From positions 18,767-82,766 of the forward strand of contig JAIXXB010000022.1 of assembly GCA_027490955.1 (NCBI GenBank): a stretch of DNA of 64,000 nt. The letters run 5' to 3'. Made by a program: the position numbers and the translations under genes. Position 1 is the stretch's first letter; the number at the start of each line of letters is the position of its first letter. The notes below the pieces were generated by a model. That model saw only the letters and a list, made by a program, of their open reading frames with translations. It did not search any database and was not told where the DNA came from. Shown in pieces: positions 17,981 through 27,484 of this stretch. The DNA comes from Rhodobacter sp. GTDB lineage: Bacteria; Pseudomonadota; Alphaproteobacteria; Rhodobacterales; Rhodobacteraceae.

Positions 17981-18045
17981 AAGCAATTGCGCGCACCCTG
18001 CCGCATTCTTGCCCCACCGCCGTTTTGGCACACAGGGAGAGCAAA

Positions 18046-19164
18046 ATGAAAATCGGATGCCCCAAGGAGATTAAACCGCAAGAGTTCCGCGTCGGGATGA
18101 CCCCCAATGCCGCGCGCGAGGCTGTGGGCGCGGGCCACACCGTTCTGATCGAAACGGGTGCAGGCGTGGGCGCGGGATTCTCCGATGCCGACTATACCGC
18201 CGCAGGGGCCAAGATTATCGCCACGGCCGAAGAGGTATTCGCCAGCGCCGATATGATCGTGAAGGTGAAAGAACCCCAAGCGATTGAGCGTAAGCGTCTG
18301 CGCGCGGGGCAAGTTCTGTTTACCTATTTGCATCTGGCCCCAGACCCAGAGCAGACCCGCGACCTGCTTGCATCGGGCGCGACCTGCATCGCCTATGAAA
18401 CAGTGACCGATGATCGCGGCGGCCTGCCCCTGCTGGCCCCCATGTCCGAAGTGGCAGGGCGGTTGGCCCCTCAGGTTGGTGCATGGACGCTGCAAAAGGC
18501 CAATGGCGGGCGCGGTGTGCTGATGGGCGGCGTTCCGGGCGTGCTGCCTGCCAAAGTGTTGGTGATTGGCGGCGGTGTGGTGGGCACCCATGCGGCGAAA
18601 ATCGCGGCGGGTATGGGCGCGGATGTGACAGTGCTGGATCGTTCAGTAAACCGCTTGCGTTACTTAGATGATGTGTTCGGCGGGCAGTTTAAGAACGCCT
18701 ATGCCGATGCAGCCACCACCATCGCGCTTGCGCGCGAGGCTGATATGATTATCGGCGCGGTGCTGATCCCAGGTGCGGCTGCGCCCAAGCTGATTTCGCG
18801 CGCGCAGCTTAAGGATTTGAAACCCGGCGCGGCGCTGGTGGATGTGGCGATTGACCAAGGCGGCTGTTTTGAAACCAGCCGCGCGACCACCCACCAAGAC
18901 CCAATCTACGAGGTGGACGGGATTATGCATTACTGCGTGGCCAATATGCCGGGGGCAGTGGCACGCACATCGACCCTTGCCTTGGGCAATGCGACCATGC
19001 CCTTCATGCTGGCGCTGGCGAATAAGGGGTGGAAGCAGGCCTGCAGCGACGACAAGCATCTGCTGGCAGGGTTGAACGTGCATGCAGGCCATTTGACCTA
19101 TGCCGCAGTGGGCACAGCATTGGGCCTGCCCAGCATCACAGGGGCCGAGGCGCTGAAACTTTAA
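18046..19164 (+). CDS. ald: Alanine dehydrogenase
   Basis: NAD-dependent, reversible deamination of L-alanine to pyruvate and ammonia. The 372 residues match the family. Visible are [20 protein letters not shown] (with the Arg that binds pyruvate), VKVKEP with the catalytic Lys, [12 protein letters not shown] with the catalytic His, and the Rossmann motif [17 protein letters not shown]. The ATG at 18046 has GGGAGA upstream; the longer frame runs into the operator region. A 54-bp gap follows before the membrane protein gene. Confidence 0.97.
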   Translation: MKIGCPKEIKPQEFRVGMTPNAAREAVGAGHTVLIETGAGVGAGFSDADYTAAGAKIIATAEEVFASADMIVKVKEPQAIERKRLRAGQVLFTYLHLAPDPEQTRDLLASGATCIAYETVTDDRGGLPLLAPMSEVAGRLAPQVGAWTLQKANGGRGVLMGGVPGVLPAKVLVIGGGVVGTHAAKIAAGMGADVTVLDRSVNRLRYLDDVFGGQFKNAYADAATTIALAREADMIIGAVLIPGAAAPKLISRAQLKDLKPGAALVDVAIDQGGCFETSRATTHQDPIYEVDGIMHYCVANMPGAVARTSTLALGNATMPFMLALANKGWKQACSDDKHLLAGLNVHAGHLTYAAVGTALGLPSITGAEALKL

Positions 19165-19218
19165 CGACAGAAAGACGGCGCGCGGGCGTTCAACGGGAAA
19201 CATAATAAGGTTTCCCCC

Positions 19219-19833
19219 ATGTTCGCGCGTCTCGCTTTACTGAACCCCTATTGGCTGTGGGCGGTGTTGTCGCTGCCCGCCCTTGGCATGATTGCCCCCT
19301 TCTTTGGCGAGGAAACCCGCGCCCTGCGCGGCGTGATCCACGGATCGGGTGAATTTGCCGCCCGTTTTATGATTATCTCGATGATGGCCACCCCGCTGAT
19401 GATGCTGACGCGCGGTGGCAGCTTTGCCCGCTGGCTTAAAGGCAACCGGCGTTACTTTGGCGTCGCGGCCTTTGCCTATGCCGCCTTGCATGTGCTGGCC
19501 TATGTCATGGCCGAAGGCACTTTCGCGCGCATTTTGGCCGAGGCAAGCCGTTTTGACATGGCGGTGGGCTGGCTGGCCTTTGCCATCTTTATTCCGCTGG
19601 CGGCCACATCGATGGATTACGCGGTGCGCCGCATGGGCAGATGGTGGAAGCCGCTGCAACGCTGGACATATGGCGCGGCAGTGCTGACCTTGCTGCATTG
19701 GGCCAGTTTGCATGATTGGGGGGGCTGGGCCCCTGCGGCGGTGCATTTCGCGCCTTTGGCCGCGCTGACAATCTATCGTATGTGGTGGACATATTTTCGC
19801 AAGCGGCACGTCAACGCTGCCCTTGCCGCCTGA
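19219..19833 (+). CDS. Ferric-reductase-like transmembrane protein (MsrQ-like)
   Basis: A 204-residue inner-membrane protein with about five to six hydrophobic helices. The pattern matches the ferric reductase-like/YedZ domain: His in helices (VIHGSGEFAARF, AALHVLAYV, LLHWASLHDW) could ligate heme b. YedZ/MsrQ passes electrons from quinones to the periplasmic methionine sulfoxide reductase MsrP, but no msrP gene lies beside it here, so the partner is unknown. A strong bidirectional terminator follows. Confidence 0.75.
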   Translation: MFARLALLNPYWLWAVLSLPALGMIAPFFGEETRALRGVIHGSGEFAARFMIISMMATPLMMLTRGGSFARWLKGNRRYFGVAAFAYAALHVLAYVMAEGTFARILAEASRFDMAVGWLAFAIFIPLAATSMDYAVRRMGRWWKPLQRWTYGAAVLTLLHWASLHDWGGWAPAAVHFAPLAALTIYRMWWTYFRKRHVNAALAA

Positions 19834-19835
19834 AC

Positions 19836-19863
19836 AAAAGGCCCCCGAGCTGGGGGCCTTTTC
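19836..19863. terminator. Bidirectional intrinsic terminator
   Basis: aaaaggccccc / gggggcctttt forms an 11-bp stem with a gagct loop, with A and T tracts on both sides, between the convergent MsrQ-like gene and mscL. Confidence 0.9.
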
Positions 19864-19872
19864 AGATGCGCC

Positions 19873-20289
19873 TTACTTCTTAAGCGCCTTTAGAATGTCT
19901 TGCAGCACATCCAATTCGGTTGGGCCTTTGGGCGCTTCGGGGGCGGCGGGCTTGTCGCCTTTGATTTTGTTCACTGCCTTGACCAGCAAGAACACCACAA
20001 AGGCGATGATCAGAAAATTGATCACTGCGGTAACAAAGGCCCCATAGGCAAACACGGCAGCGCCTGCATCGCGCGCCACTTGCAGGCCCGCGCCTGAAGG
20101 CACTGTGCCTGACAGCACGATATACATATTGGTGAAATCCACCCCGCCCAAGATCAGCCCGATGATTGGGTTGATCAAATCGCCCACCAAACTGCTGACA
20201 ATGGCTGTAAAGGCCGCACCAATGATGATACCCACGGCCAAGTCCATGACATTGCCCTTGGCGATAAAATCCTTAAATTCCTTGATCAC
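19873..20289 (-). CDS. mscL: Large-conductance mechanosensitive channel
   Basis: Pentameric inner-membrane safety valve that opens under hypo-osmotic shock. 138 residues; starts (GTG) [19 protein letters not shown], then the pore helix [16 protein letters not shown], a periplasmic loop, a second membrane helix ([15 protein letters not shown]) and a C-terminal helix bundle ([12 protein letters not shown]). The GTG start at 20289 was chosen because it places the family start exactly and has an AAGGGA site; the longer open frame has no membrane-protein character. Confidence 0.96.
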   Translation of the reverse strand: MIKEFKDFIAKGNVMDLAVGIIIGAAFTAIVSSLVGDLINPIIGLILGGVDFTNMYIVLSGTVPSGAGLQVARDAGAAVFAYGAFVTAVINFLIIAFVVFLLVKAVNKIKGDKPAAPEAPKGPTELDVLQDILKALKK

Positions 20290-20426
20290 GTCTGTTCCCT
20301 TTCCTATGCGCTTTTTGCGCGATTTGTTGCCCGTGCAGTTTAGCGCATAGGTTGCGCGAAATTGCATCAAGTTTTCTGCATCTGGCCAGAATTTTTCTGC
20401 TAAACCCTGCGCCAAAGGAGCGACAC

Positions 20427-21137
20427 ATGACACATCCCACCCAAAAAACCTTATCCCAATTTGCCATCACACAGCGCTGGCCCGCCAAAGACCCCGGTGT
20501 AATCCAACTCTATTCCCTGCCCACGCCAAACGGGGTGAAAGTTTCGATCGCACTGGAAGAAATGGGCCTGCCCTACGAGGCGCATTTGGTGGATTTCGGC
20601 AAAAACGACCAAACCACGCCCGAGTTTTTGTCACTGAACCCCAATAACAAAATTCCCGCAATCATCGACCCCAATGGCCCAAACGGCGCGCCCTTGGCGC
20701 TGTTTGAAAGCGGGGCGATCCTGATTTATCTGGCAGAAAAGACGGGCATGCTGCTGCCAGCGGCAAACCGGTATGAGGTGCTGCAATGGCTCATGTTCCA
20801 AATGGGCGGCGTCGGTCCGATGTTTGGGCAGTTCGGCTTTTTCCACGCATATGCGGGCAAAGAGATCGAAGATCCCCGCCCCAAAGAACGCTACCGCGCC
20901 GAATCTGCCCGCCTTTTGGGCGTGTTGGATCAGGCGCTAGAAGGGCGGACATGGATTGCGGGTGACTATTCCATCGCCGATATCGCCATTGCGCCATGGG
21001 TGCGCAATATGCGCGATGGCTATAAGGGCGGCGATTTGGTGGATTTGCCCGCGCGCAAAAACGTGCTGGCCTATCTGGAACGTTTTTTGGCCCGTCCCGC
21101 AGTGCAGCGCGGGCTGACTGTGCCCGCGCGCGGCTGA
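20427..21137 (+). CDS. Glutathione S-transferase, nu-class/YghU-like
   Basis: A 236-residue cytosolic GST. The thioredoxin-like N-terminal domain has [20 protein letters not shown] (Thr/Asn in place of a catalytic Tyr), the cis-Pro turn NKIPAIIDP and the glutathione-binding [14 protein letters not shown]. The all-helical C-terminal domain contains the N-capping box [11 protein letters not shown]. This class often has disulfide-bond reductase activity and binds two glutathiones; the physiological substrate is unknown. The ATG follows AAAGGAG. The gene abuts the convergent ALDH gene with no spacer. Confidence 0.9.
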   Translation: MTHPTQKTLSQFAITQRWPAKDPGVIQLYSLPTPNGVKVSIALEEMGLPYEAHLVDFGKNDQTTPEFLSLNPNNKIPAIIDPNGPNGAPLALFESGAILIYLAEKTGMLLPAANRYEVLQWLMFQMGGVGPMFGQFGFFHAYAGKEIEDPRPKERYRAESARLLGVLDQALEGRTWIAGDYSIADIAIAPWVRNMRDGYKGGDLVDLPARKNVLAYLERFLARPAVQRGLTVPARG

Positions 21138-23474
21138 TTATTCGCCAAAGGGAATCCAGACTGTTTTCACATCGGTGGCTGCGCGCAAAAACGCGCGGCC
21201 CTCACCGCCCGCGCCCATCCAATCGGTGGCGCGCGCGTGATTGACCCATGTGCGCTTTAGATTGCCGACAGACTGCGCCTCGATCATTTGGGACAGGGGC
21301 GCTGAGGAAAACGACCACACGGCATCCACATCCATATGACCTGCCAGCGTTTTTGCCAGTTCTGAGTGATCGCCCGTCACAATATTCACCACCCCTGCGG
21401 GCAGATCAGAGGTTTCCAGCACTTGGTAGAAATCGGTCGCAGCCAAGGGCGCTGTTTGCGAAGGGACAAGAACGCAGGTGTTGCCCATGGCAATCGCGGG
21501 GGCCATCAGGGATATCAGGCCCAGCAGTGGGGCCTCGTCTGGGCAAATCGCGCCGATCACGCCGACAGGCACATTCAGCGCCAGCGCCGTGCCGCGCAGG
21601 GGAACGGGTTTGATCGCCCCATCATATTTGTCGGCCCAAGCGGCATAGGTGAACAGGCGCTGGATGGACATGTCCACCTCGGCTGCGCCGTTTTTGACCC
21701 CCATACCAGACAGGCGGCGGGCAAACTCGCCCGCCCGCGCAGATAGGTTTTCTGCGATATAATAGATCACCTGCGCGCGGTTATGGGCGGATGCCTTGCC
21801 CCAGCCTTTGGCGGCATGGGCGGCCTCAACGGCGTTTCGGATATCTTTGCGGTTGCCAATGCCCACCTCGCCCAGAACCTTGCCTTTGGATGTGGTGATG
21901 ACTTGGCTATAGCCGCCATCAGGGCGCGCTTGTTTGCCGCCGATGAACAGCTTTGCTGTGCGGTCTAGGCCATCGGTTTGGGTGGGCGCGGCAAAACTGG
22001 CGCGCATGGGGGCCAGTGGCTTGGCCTGCCCCTTGGGCCGCAGATAGGGCAGCAGCCCCTCCCACCCGCCTTCGCGGCCAAAGCCAGACTCGCGCATTCC
22101 GCCAAAGCCTGCGGCGGCATCGAACATATTGGTGCCATTGACCCAGATCACGCCTGCAACCAGCTTTGGTGCGATATCTAGGGCAAGGTTGATATTCTCG
22201 CTCCAGACACTTGCTGCCAACCCATAGCGGGTGTTGTTGGCCAGCAGCACCGCCTCGTCGGGCGTGCGAAAGGTCATGGATACCAGCACGGGGCCAAAGA
22301 TTTCTTCCTGCATCAACGGGCTTGCGGTGGACAGCCCCGTGATCAGCGTGGGCGGATAGTAGCACCCCGCAGGCAGCGGGGTGGCGGCGCGATACACATC
22401 GCCTTCGCTGGCGGCGACCATATCGGTGATGCGCGCCAGTTGCGCGGGATGCACAATCGCCCCCATATCGATGCATTTGTCCAAAGGATCGCCGAGGCGC
22501 AGCCCCTCCATGCGGCGCTTTAGCTTTGCATAAAAACGATCCGCAATGCCTTCTTGCACCAACAGGCGGCTGCCCGCGCAGCAGACCTGCCCGCCATTGA
22601 ACCAAATCGCATCCACCAGCCCTTCGACGGCGCTGTCGATATCGGCATCGTCAAACACGATATAGGGCGATTTACCGCCCAATTCCAAGGTGAGGGCTTT
22701 GCCCGTTCCCGCCGTCTGCGCGCGGATTTTGCGGCCAACCTCGGTGCTGCCTGTAAAGGCGATCTTGGCCACCTCAGGATGGCCGACCAAAGCTGCGCCC
22801 GTCTCGCCCGCGCCTGTGACCACGTTCAAAACGCCCTTGGGCAAGCCCGCCTGAACGGAAAGCTGGGCAAACAGCAGCGCGGTCAGCGGCGTGTATTCGG
22901 CAGGTTTCAGCACCACCGCATTGCCTGCGGCCAAGGCGGGGGCGACTTTCCACGCCAGCATCAGCAGGGGAAAGTTCCACGGAATCACCGCGCCGACCAC
23001 GCCCAAGGGGGCCATGTCGGGGAGTTCAGCATCGCGCAATTGCGCCAGACCTGCGTGATAATAGAAATGCCGCGCGACAAGGGGGATGTCGATATCGCGC
23101 GTCTCGCGGATGGGTTTGCCATTGTCCAAGGTTTCCAGAACGGCAAACAGGCGGGCATGTTTTTGCACCATCCGCGCCAGCGCATACAGGATTTTCGCCC
23201 GCGCATGGGGGGCCAGCGCCGCCCATTTCTTTTGCGCGGCTGCCGCGGATTTGACGGCGCTGTCGATATCGCCCGCATCCCCTTCGCTGACCTGCGCCAA
23301 ACCTTCGCCCGTGGCGGGGTTTTGCGTTTCGAACAGGGCGCTTGGCGCGGTAAAGCGCCCGTCAATCCAATGGCCAAAGCGGCCCTGATGCGATGCTATC
23401 CACGCCTGCGCCTCTGCCGCGCTTTCAGGGGTGGTGCCATAGGACATGGTATCGAAAATGTCTTTGATCGTCAT
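21138..23474 (-). CDS. ALDH16-type aldehyde dehydrogenase with C-terminal pseudo-ALDH domain
   Basis: A 778-residue protein: a full catalytic aldehyde dehydrogenase domain (about 1-490) followed by a second, shorter ALDH-like domain (about 510-778). The first has AVIPWNFPLLMLAWK, the general base Glu in LELGGKSPY and the nucleophile in GGQVCCAGSR. The second has recognisable elements (IGAICPDEAPLLGLISLM, VVNIVTGD) but no catalytic Cys or Glu, as known for ALDH16. The bacterial form keeps the catalytic Cys, unlike mammalian ALDH16A1. It starts 12 bp after deoC on the same strand, so it may oxidise the acetaldehyde released by DeoC; that role is inferred. Confidence 0.88.
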   Translation of the reverse strand: MTIKDIFDTMSYGTTPESAAEAQAWIASHQGRFGHWIDGRFTAPSALFETQNPATGEGLAQVSEGDAGDIDSAVKSAAAAQKKWAALAPHARAKILYALARMVQKHARLFAVLETLDNGKPIRETRDIDIPLVARHFYYHAGLAQLRDAELPDMAPLGVVGAVIPWNFPLLMLAWKVAPALAAGNAVVLKPAEYTPLTALLFAQLSVQAGLPKGVLNVVTGAGETGAALVGHPEVAKIAFTGSTEVGRKIRAQTAGTGKALTLELGGKSPYIVFDDADIDSAVEGLVDAIWFNGGQVCCAGSRLLVQEGIADRFYAKLKRRMEGLRLGDPLDKCIDMGAIVHPAQLARITDMVAASEGDVYRAATPLPAGCYYPPTLITGLSTASPLMQEEIFGPVLVSMTFRTPDEAVLLANNTRYGLAASVWSENINLALDIAPKLVAGVIWVNGTNMFDAAAGFGGMRESGFGREGGWEGLLPYLRPKGQAKPLAPMRASFAAPTQTDGLDRTAKLFIGGKQARPDGGYSQVITTSKGKVLGEVGIGNRKDIRNAVEAAHAAKGWGKASAHNRAQVIYYIAENLSARAGEFARRLSGMGVKNGAAEVDMSIQRLFTYAAWADKYDGAIKPVPLRGTALALNVPVGVIGAICPDEAPLLGLISLMAPAIAMGNTCVLVPSQTAPLAATDFYQVLETSDLPAGVVNIVTGDHSELAKTLAGHMDVDAVWSFSSAPLSQMIEAQSVGNLKRTWVNHARATDWMGAGGEGRAFLRAATDVKTVWIPFGE

Positions 23475-23486
23475 TTGTGCCGCCCC

Positions 23487-24485
23487 TTACGCCAAAGCAT
23501 GGCGGTGGCCCGCCGAATACTGGCCTGTCAAATAATGCTCTAACTGGCGCTCAATATCGCCCAGCAGGCTAGAGGCGCCAAAGCGGAACAGATCAGGCTG
23601 CAGCCAATCCTGCCCAAGTTCGTCCTTCATCAGCGACAGATAGACCAGCGCATCCTTGGCCTTGGCAATGCCGCCTGCGGGTTTGTAACCCACTTTGATG
23701 CCCGTTCTGTCTTGATAATCCCGTATCGCGCGGATCATGGTCAGCGAGACGGGCAAGGTGGCATTCACCGCCTCTTTCCCTGTTGAGGTTTTGATGAAAT
23801 CCGCCCCCGCCATCATGCAGACCAAACTGGCGCGGGCGACATTGCGCAGGGTTCCCAGTTCTCCCGTGGCCAAAATCGCCTTGACATGGGCATCCCCGCA
23901 AGCCTGCCGCATCGCCAGCATCTCATCATACAGCGCCTGCCAGTTTTGCGTTAAAACATGGCGGCGCGAAATAACGATATCAATTTCCCGCGCCCCCGCC
24001 TGCACCGAGCGGCCAATTTCGGCAATGCGCAAATCCAGCGGCGACAGGCCCGCTGGAAAGCCCGTAGATACGGCGGCCACAGGAATATTGCTGCCTTCCA
24101 GCGCGCGCACCGCGGTTTCGACCATGTCGTGATAGACGCAGACCGCGCCTACAGTCAGGCCCTGCATGCCCAGCGCATCCAGCATCTGCGCAGCCACGGG
24201 TTGGCGCGCCTTGGCACAGAGGCGCTGCACACGGCCCTTGGTATCATCGCCCGAAAGCGTCGTCAGATCGATCAGCGAAATCGCCTTGCACAGCCATGCG
24301 GCCTGATAGTCTTTCTTCACTGTGCGCCGCCCGCCAAGGGTCGCGCAGCGCCGTTCAATGGCCGATGTATTGGCCTGCACCGATGCCACCCAATCCAAAT
24401 CCAACGGCATGGGTGCGTTGCGGGCATGGGTCACTTGCGGCAGGTTTTGGCTGTGCGGCTGGGTCAAGGATTGGGTCAGTTGCAT
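23487..24485 (-). CDS. deoC: Deoxyribose-phosphate aldolase
   Basis: Class I aldolase cleaving 2-deoxyribose 5-phosphate to glyceraldehyde 3-phosphate and acetaldehyde. The 332-residue protein is of the longer type. It contains the lysines of the active site in KAILATGEL (Schiff base) and DFIKTSTGKEAVN, and the phosphate-binding GYKPAGGI. The ATG at 24485 has AAGGGG upstream. It lies 63 bp after mrpG and 12 bp before the ALDH16 gene. Nucleoside phosphorylase and phosphopentomutase genes of the usual deo operon are absent here. Confidence 0.95.
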   Translation of the reverse strand: MQLTQSLTQPHSQNLPQVTHARNAPMPLDLDWVASVQANTSAIERRCATLGGRRTVKKDYQAAWLCKAISLIDLTTLSGDDTKGRVQRLCAKARQPVAAQMLDALGMQGLTVGAVCVYHDMVETAVRALEGSNIPVAAVSTGFPAGLSPLDLRIAEIGRSVQAGAREIDIVISRRHVLTQNWQALYDEMLAMRQACGDAHVKAILATGELGTLRNVARASLVCMMAGADFIKTSTGKEAVNATLPVSLTMIRAIRDYQDRTGIKVGYKPAGGIAKAKDALVYLSLMKDELGQDWLQPDLFRFGASSLLGDIERQLEHYLTGQYSAGHRHALA

Positions 24486-24548
24486 GGGTGGCCCCTTTTG
24501 CGGGTATGGCCCCACTTTGACCTAGTGGTAAAAATTCTGCAAGCGGGG

Positions 24549-24911
24549 CTAATCTTTTTGCGCAACGGGGGGTTGCGCAGGGGATTGCGCGGCCCAATCT
24601 GCACCACCCGCCGCAGTGGGCAGTTCCGCAGGCGTGATATGGCGGTGAAGCAGCGTCTTGGCCAGATACAGCGCGGTTAAGGGTGCAGTCAGAAATATGA
24701 AAAGCGTGACCAAAATCTCTTGCGTCGAGCCCGCCCCAATGGCCGATGCCATCAGCACCGCGCCCAAGCCCACAGTGCTGGCCTTGGTCGGTGCATGCAG
24801 GCGCTGCATCGCCCCTTTTAGGCGCAGCAACCCATAGCTGCCCACCAGCCCAAACACACCGCCCAGCACCAGCAAGGCTGCAATCAAAATGTCCAGCCCT
24901 GCCCCGATCAT
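24549..24911 (-). CDS. mrpG: Na+/H+ antiporter subunit G
   Basis: Small membrane subunit (120 residues, three helices) of the multisubunit Mrp/Mnh sodium-proton antiporter. Family signature LRLKGAMQRLHAPTKASTVG and LFIFLTAPLTALYLAK are clear. The start overlaps the mrpF stop (ATGA). It is the last gene of the mrp run; the C-terminal 30 residues are Pro/Ala-rich and not conserved in the family. Confidence 0.94.
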   Translation of the reverse strand: MIGAGLDILIAALLVLGGVFGLVGSYGLLRLKGAMQRLHAPTKASTVGLGAVLMASAIGAGSTQEILVTLFIFLTAPLTALYLAKTLLHRHITPAELPTAAGGADWAAQSPAQPPVAQKD

Positions 24912-25177
24912 TCGATGATGCTCCCCCGCAGCAGATATTTGGCAAAACCGATGGTCGAGACAAAACCCGTAAAGGCGAACAGCAGCGCCGCCTCAAAATT
25001 GATGCCGCTGGCGGTTTTGATGCCGTAAAGAACGATCAGCGCGATGACATTCACCACCATCGTATCCACCGCCAAAATGCGGTCCGTATGGGTGGCGGCA
25101 AAGGCCAGTCGCCACAGGTTTAGCAACATCGCCACGGCAAAACAGCCAATGGCAAAGGTCAGGGCCAGCGCTATCAT
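24908..25177 (-). CDS. mrpF: Na+/H+ antiporter subunit F
   Basis: 89-residue, three-helix membrane subunit of the Mrp complex. The central segment TDRILAVDTMVVNVIALIVL with its conserved Asp is typical, and subunit F of other Mrp systems has been linked to bile acid/Na+ efflux. Start overlaps the mrpE stop (ATGA) and its own stop overlaps mrpG. Confidence 0.94.
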   Translation of the reverse strand: MIALALTFAIGCFAVAMLLNLWRLAFAATHTDRILAVDTMVVNVIALIVLYGIKTASGINFEAALLFAFTGFVSTIGFAKYLLRGSIIE

Positions 25178-25665
25178 GCGAAAATCCTTTTCAATCGTGC
25201 CTCGTATCGGGATTTAATCTGATCCCTGATCGCCTCTGGGTCGGGCGCATGCAGGCTGTGAACCAGCAGGCTGCGCCGATCTGCGGCGATATCCACTGTC
25301 AGCGTGCCAGGTGTCATGGTGATCGTGCCTGCCAGAACCGTGATCGCCTCGGGTGAGGAAAGGTCAATCGGCACAGTGATAAAGGCCGATTTGATCTGCG
25401 CAGACGGCATGACCAAGATGATCTTGGCCACGGCAAAGCTGGACAGGATCACATCATACAAGACAATTCCGATATAACCCAGCAACGCGAGGGGGCGGAT
25501 CAGACGCGGACGGGCGCGCCAATATGCGGCGCTGGCATGGGGGATGATGATGGCCAAAATCGTGGCCATGACCAAACTGCCAAGGGCAAGCCTATTCACC
25601 AGCAGCATCCACAAAATACCAAGGGTCACTGAAAGAAAGGGATGCGGAAAAATCTTGCGGATCAT
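25174..25665 (-). CDS. mrpE: Na+/H+ antiporter subunit E
   Basis: 163-residue subunit: two N-terminal membrane helices (FLSVTLGILWMLLVNRLALG) and a cytosolic domain with TITMTPGTLTVDI, a conserved motif of MrpE. The ATG at 25665 overlaps the mrpD stop (ATGA); the upstream in-frame extension would overlap mrpD without similarity. Confidence 0.93.
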   Translation of the reverse strand: MIRKIFPHPFLSVTLGILWMLLVNRLALGSLVMATILAIIIPHASAAYWRARPRLIRPLALLGYIGIVLYDVILSSFAVAKIILVMPSAQIKSAFITVPIDLSSPEAITVLAGTITMTPGTLTVDIAADRRSLLVHSLHAPDPEAIRDQIKSRYEARLKRIFA

Positions 25666-27164
25666 GGCACCACCCTTGGCAAGGATTGCACGCCAATATA
25701 GGCCTGCGGGACGATCAATTCCGCCGCCGCGCCGCCCAGCCATGCCGCCACGGGCGCAGCCAACAGGCTCAGCGCGATCAGCGCAGCCAGCAGCACAAAG
25801 ATCGGCGCAAATGCCATAGGCTGGGCGGGATGAATGATCACCGCCTGCGCGCCGTCAACCCGCCAAAACAGCGCCGAACCCGCGCGGGCAAACCCCACCA
25901 TAGTGACCAATGTTCCCAGCAATATCGCGCTCCACGCCACGGGGGCATGGGCAGACAGGGCCTGCAAAACCTGCAATTTGCCAACAAATCCACACAGGGG
26001 CGGCAGGCCGACCATGGCCACAGCCGCCACCATGAACAGCCCAGCCAACAGCCCGCCTTGCGCCATTTTGGGGCCTGCCTGCGCCAGATCATCACTGCCG
26101 CGCCGCGCCGAAATCATGTCCAGCAGCAAAAACAACGTGGCGGCGGCCAAGGTGGAATGCAGCGCATAATACAGCGCCGCCGCCAGCGCGGGCGCGGTAA
26201 ACTGCGACAGGGTCAGCACAACCACCCCCATCGAGCCGATGATGGCAAAACCGATCAAAGGCGCAAGCCGCGATACGGCCACAACCCCCAATGCGCCCAC
26301 ACCAATACTCAGCAGCGCCGCCCCCCACAAAACATCACCCCAGAGCGCAGCCGTGGCCGCCAAACTGGGCGGAAACACCAGCGTGCCAAAGCGAATCATC
26401 GCATAAGCGCCCAGTTTCGTCATCACCGCAAACAGGGCGGCAACAGGGGCAGGCGCAGCGCTGTAGCTGCGCGGCAGCCAGAATTGCAGCGGCACAAGGG
26501 CCGCCTTAATGGCAAAGACCACCAGCAGCAAAACCGCCGCCACACGAATCAGCGCGGCATCTTCGGGCGGCAACAGGGGCAGTTTTTGCGCCAAATCGGC
26601 CATATTCAGCGTGCCTGTAAGGGCATAAATCGTGGCCAAGGCGAATAGAAACACAGTCGATCCCAAAAGGTTAAAGACCACATATTGCAGACCTGCGCGC
26701 ATCCGCTCGGCCCCGCCGCCCTGCACCATCAACCCGTAAGAGGCGATCAGCAGCACTTCAAAAAACACAAACAGGTTAAAGGTATCCGCCGTCAGAAACG
26801 CGCCATTGAGCCCCATCAGTTGAAACATAAACAGCGGGTGAAAATAGGTGCCGCGCCGATCCGCCCCCGTGGCCAGAACATAGGCCATGACCACACCCGC
26901 CAAGCCCGCCAGCAGCGCCAGCATCAGAGCAGACAGCCGATCCAAAATCAGCACAATGCCAAAGGGCGCGGGCCAATTGCCCAGAAAGTATGCCGTTGGC
27001 CCAAGACTTGCCTGTGCCAGATTATACAGCGCCAGCCCCATCAGCCCTGCCAGCCCCACCACCGCGCCAAGGCGCTGCGCGGCAGGATGTCTGGCAAATA
27101 GCACCATCAGCCCCGCGATAACCGCAGGCAGGATAACGGGCAAAATCACATAATGCGCCGTCAT
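25662..27164 (-). CDS. mrpD: Na+/H+ antiporter subunit D
   Basis: 500-residue, about 14-helix subunit related to the proton-pumping NuoM/NuoN subunits of complex I. It has the helix-rich core with the LPRSYSAAPAPVAALFAVMTK segment, whose lysine is part of the proton path, and the conserved Glu in FFEVLLIASYG. Works with MrpA as an ion-translocating module. Overlaps mrpC and mrpE by ATGA. Confidence 0.95.
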   Translation of the reverse strand: MTAHYVILPVILPAVIAGLMVLFARHPAAQRLGAVVGLAGLMGLALYNLAQASLGPTAYFLGNWPAPFGIVLILDRLSALMLALLAGLAGVVMAYVLATGADRRGTYFHPLFMFQLMGLNGAFLTADTFNLFVFFEVLLIASYGLMVQGGGAERMRAGLQYVVFNLLGSTVFLFALATIYALTGTLNMADLAQKLPLLPPEDAALIRVAAVLLLVVFAIKAALVPLQFWLPRSYSAAPAPVAALFAVMTKLGAYAMIRFGTLVFPPSLAATAALWGDVLWGAALLSIGVGALGVVAVSRLAPLIGFAIIGSMGVVVLTLSQFTAPALAAALYYALHSTLAAATLFLLLDMISARRGSDDLAQAGPKMAQGGLLAGLFMVAAVAMVGLPPLCGFVGKLQVLQALSAHAPVAWSAILLGTLVTMVGFARAGSALFWRVDGAQAVIIHPAQPMAFAPIFVLLAALIALSLLAAPVAAWLGGAAAELIVPQAYIGVQSLPRVVP

Positions 27165-27484
27165 GGCATGCCCCCATCGCCGCTGTCATCGCCCTTGTGC
27201 AGAAAGCTGCCCAAGGCCAGCATCAAAAGCACCGCAGTCATGCCAAAGGAAATAACAATCGCCGTCAGCACAAGGGCCTGCGGCAATGGGTCAGTTGGCG
27301 CAGTGCCCATGCCAATAATCGGCGGGGCGTTCAGCGCCACGCGGCCCGAAATGAAGATAAAGATATTCACCGCGTAAGAAAGCAGCGATAGGCCCAAGAT
27401 CACAGGAAAACTGCGCCGTTGCAGCAGCAGATAGACCCCGCCCGCGGTTAAGGCACCAATCATCACGGCAATCAACGCTTCCAT
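27161..27484 (-). CDS. mrpC: Na+/H+ antiporter subunit C
   Basis: 107-residue subunit homologous to NuoK, with three membrane helices. Features: AGGVYLLLQRR, LSLLSYAVNIFIF and DPLPQALVLTAIVISFGMTA, the last being the family's hallmark. It begins one base after the mrpA stop. Confidence 0.95.
   Translation of the reverse strand: MEALIAVMIGALTAGGVYLLLQRRSFPVILGLSLLSYAVNIFIFISGRVALNAPPIIGMGTAPTDPLPQALVLTAIVISFGMTAVLLMLALGSFLHKGDDSGDGGMP

Noticed and set aside
25686..26648. 320-codon plus-strand frame rich in Gln/Arg/His
   Set aside because: Antisense shadow of mrpD.
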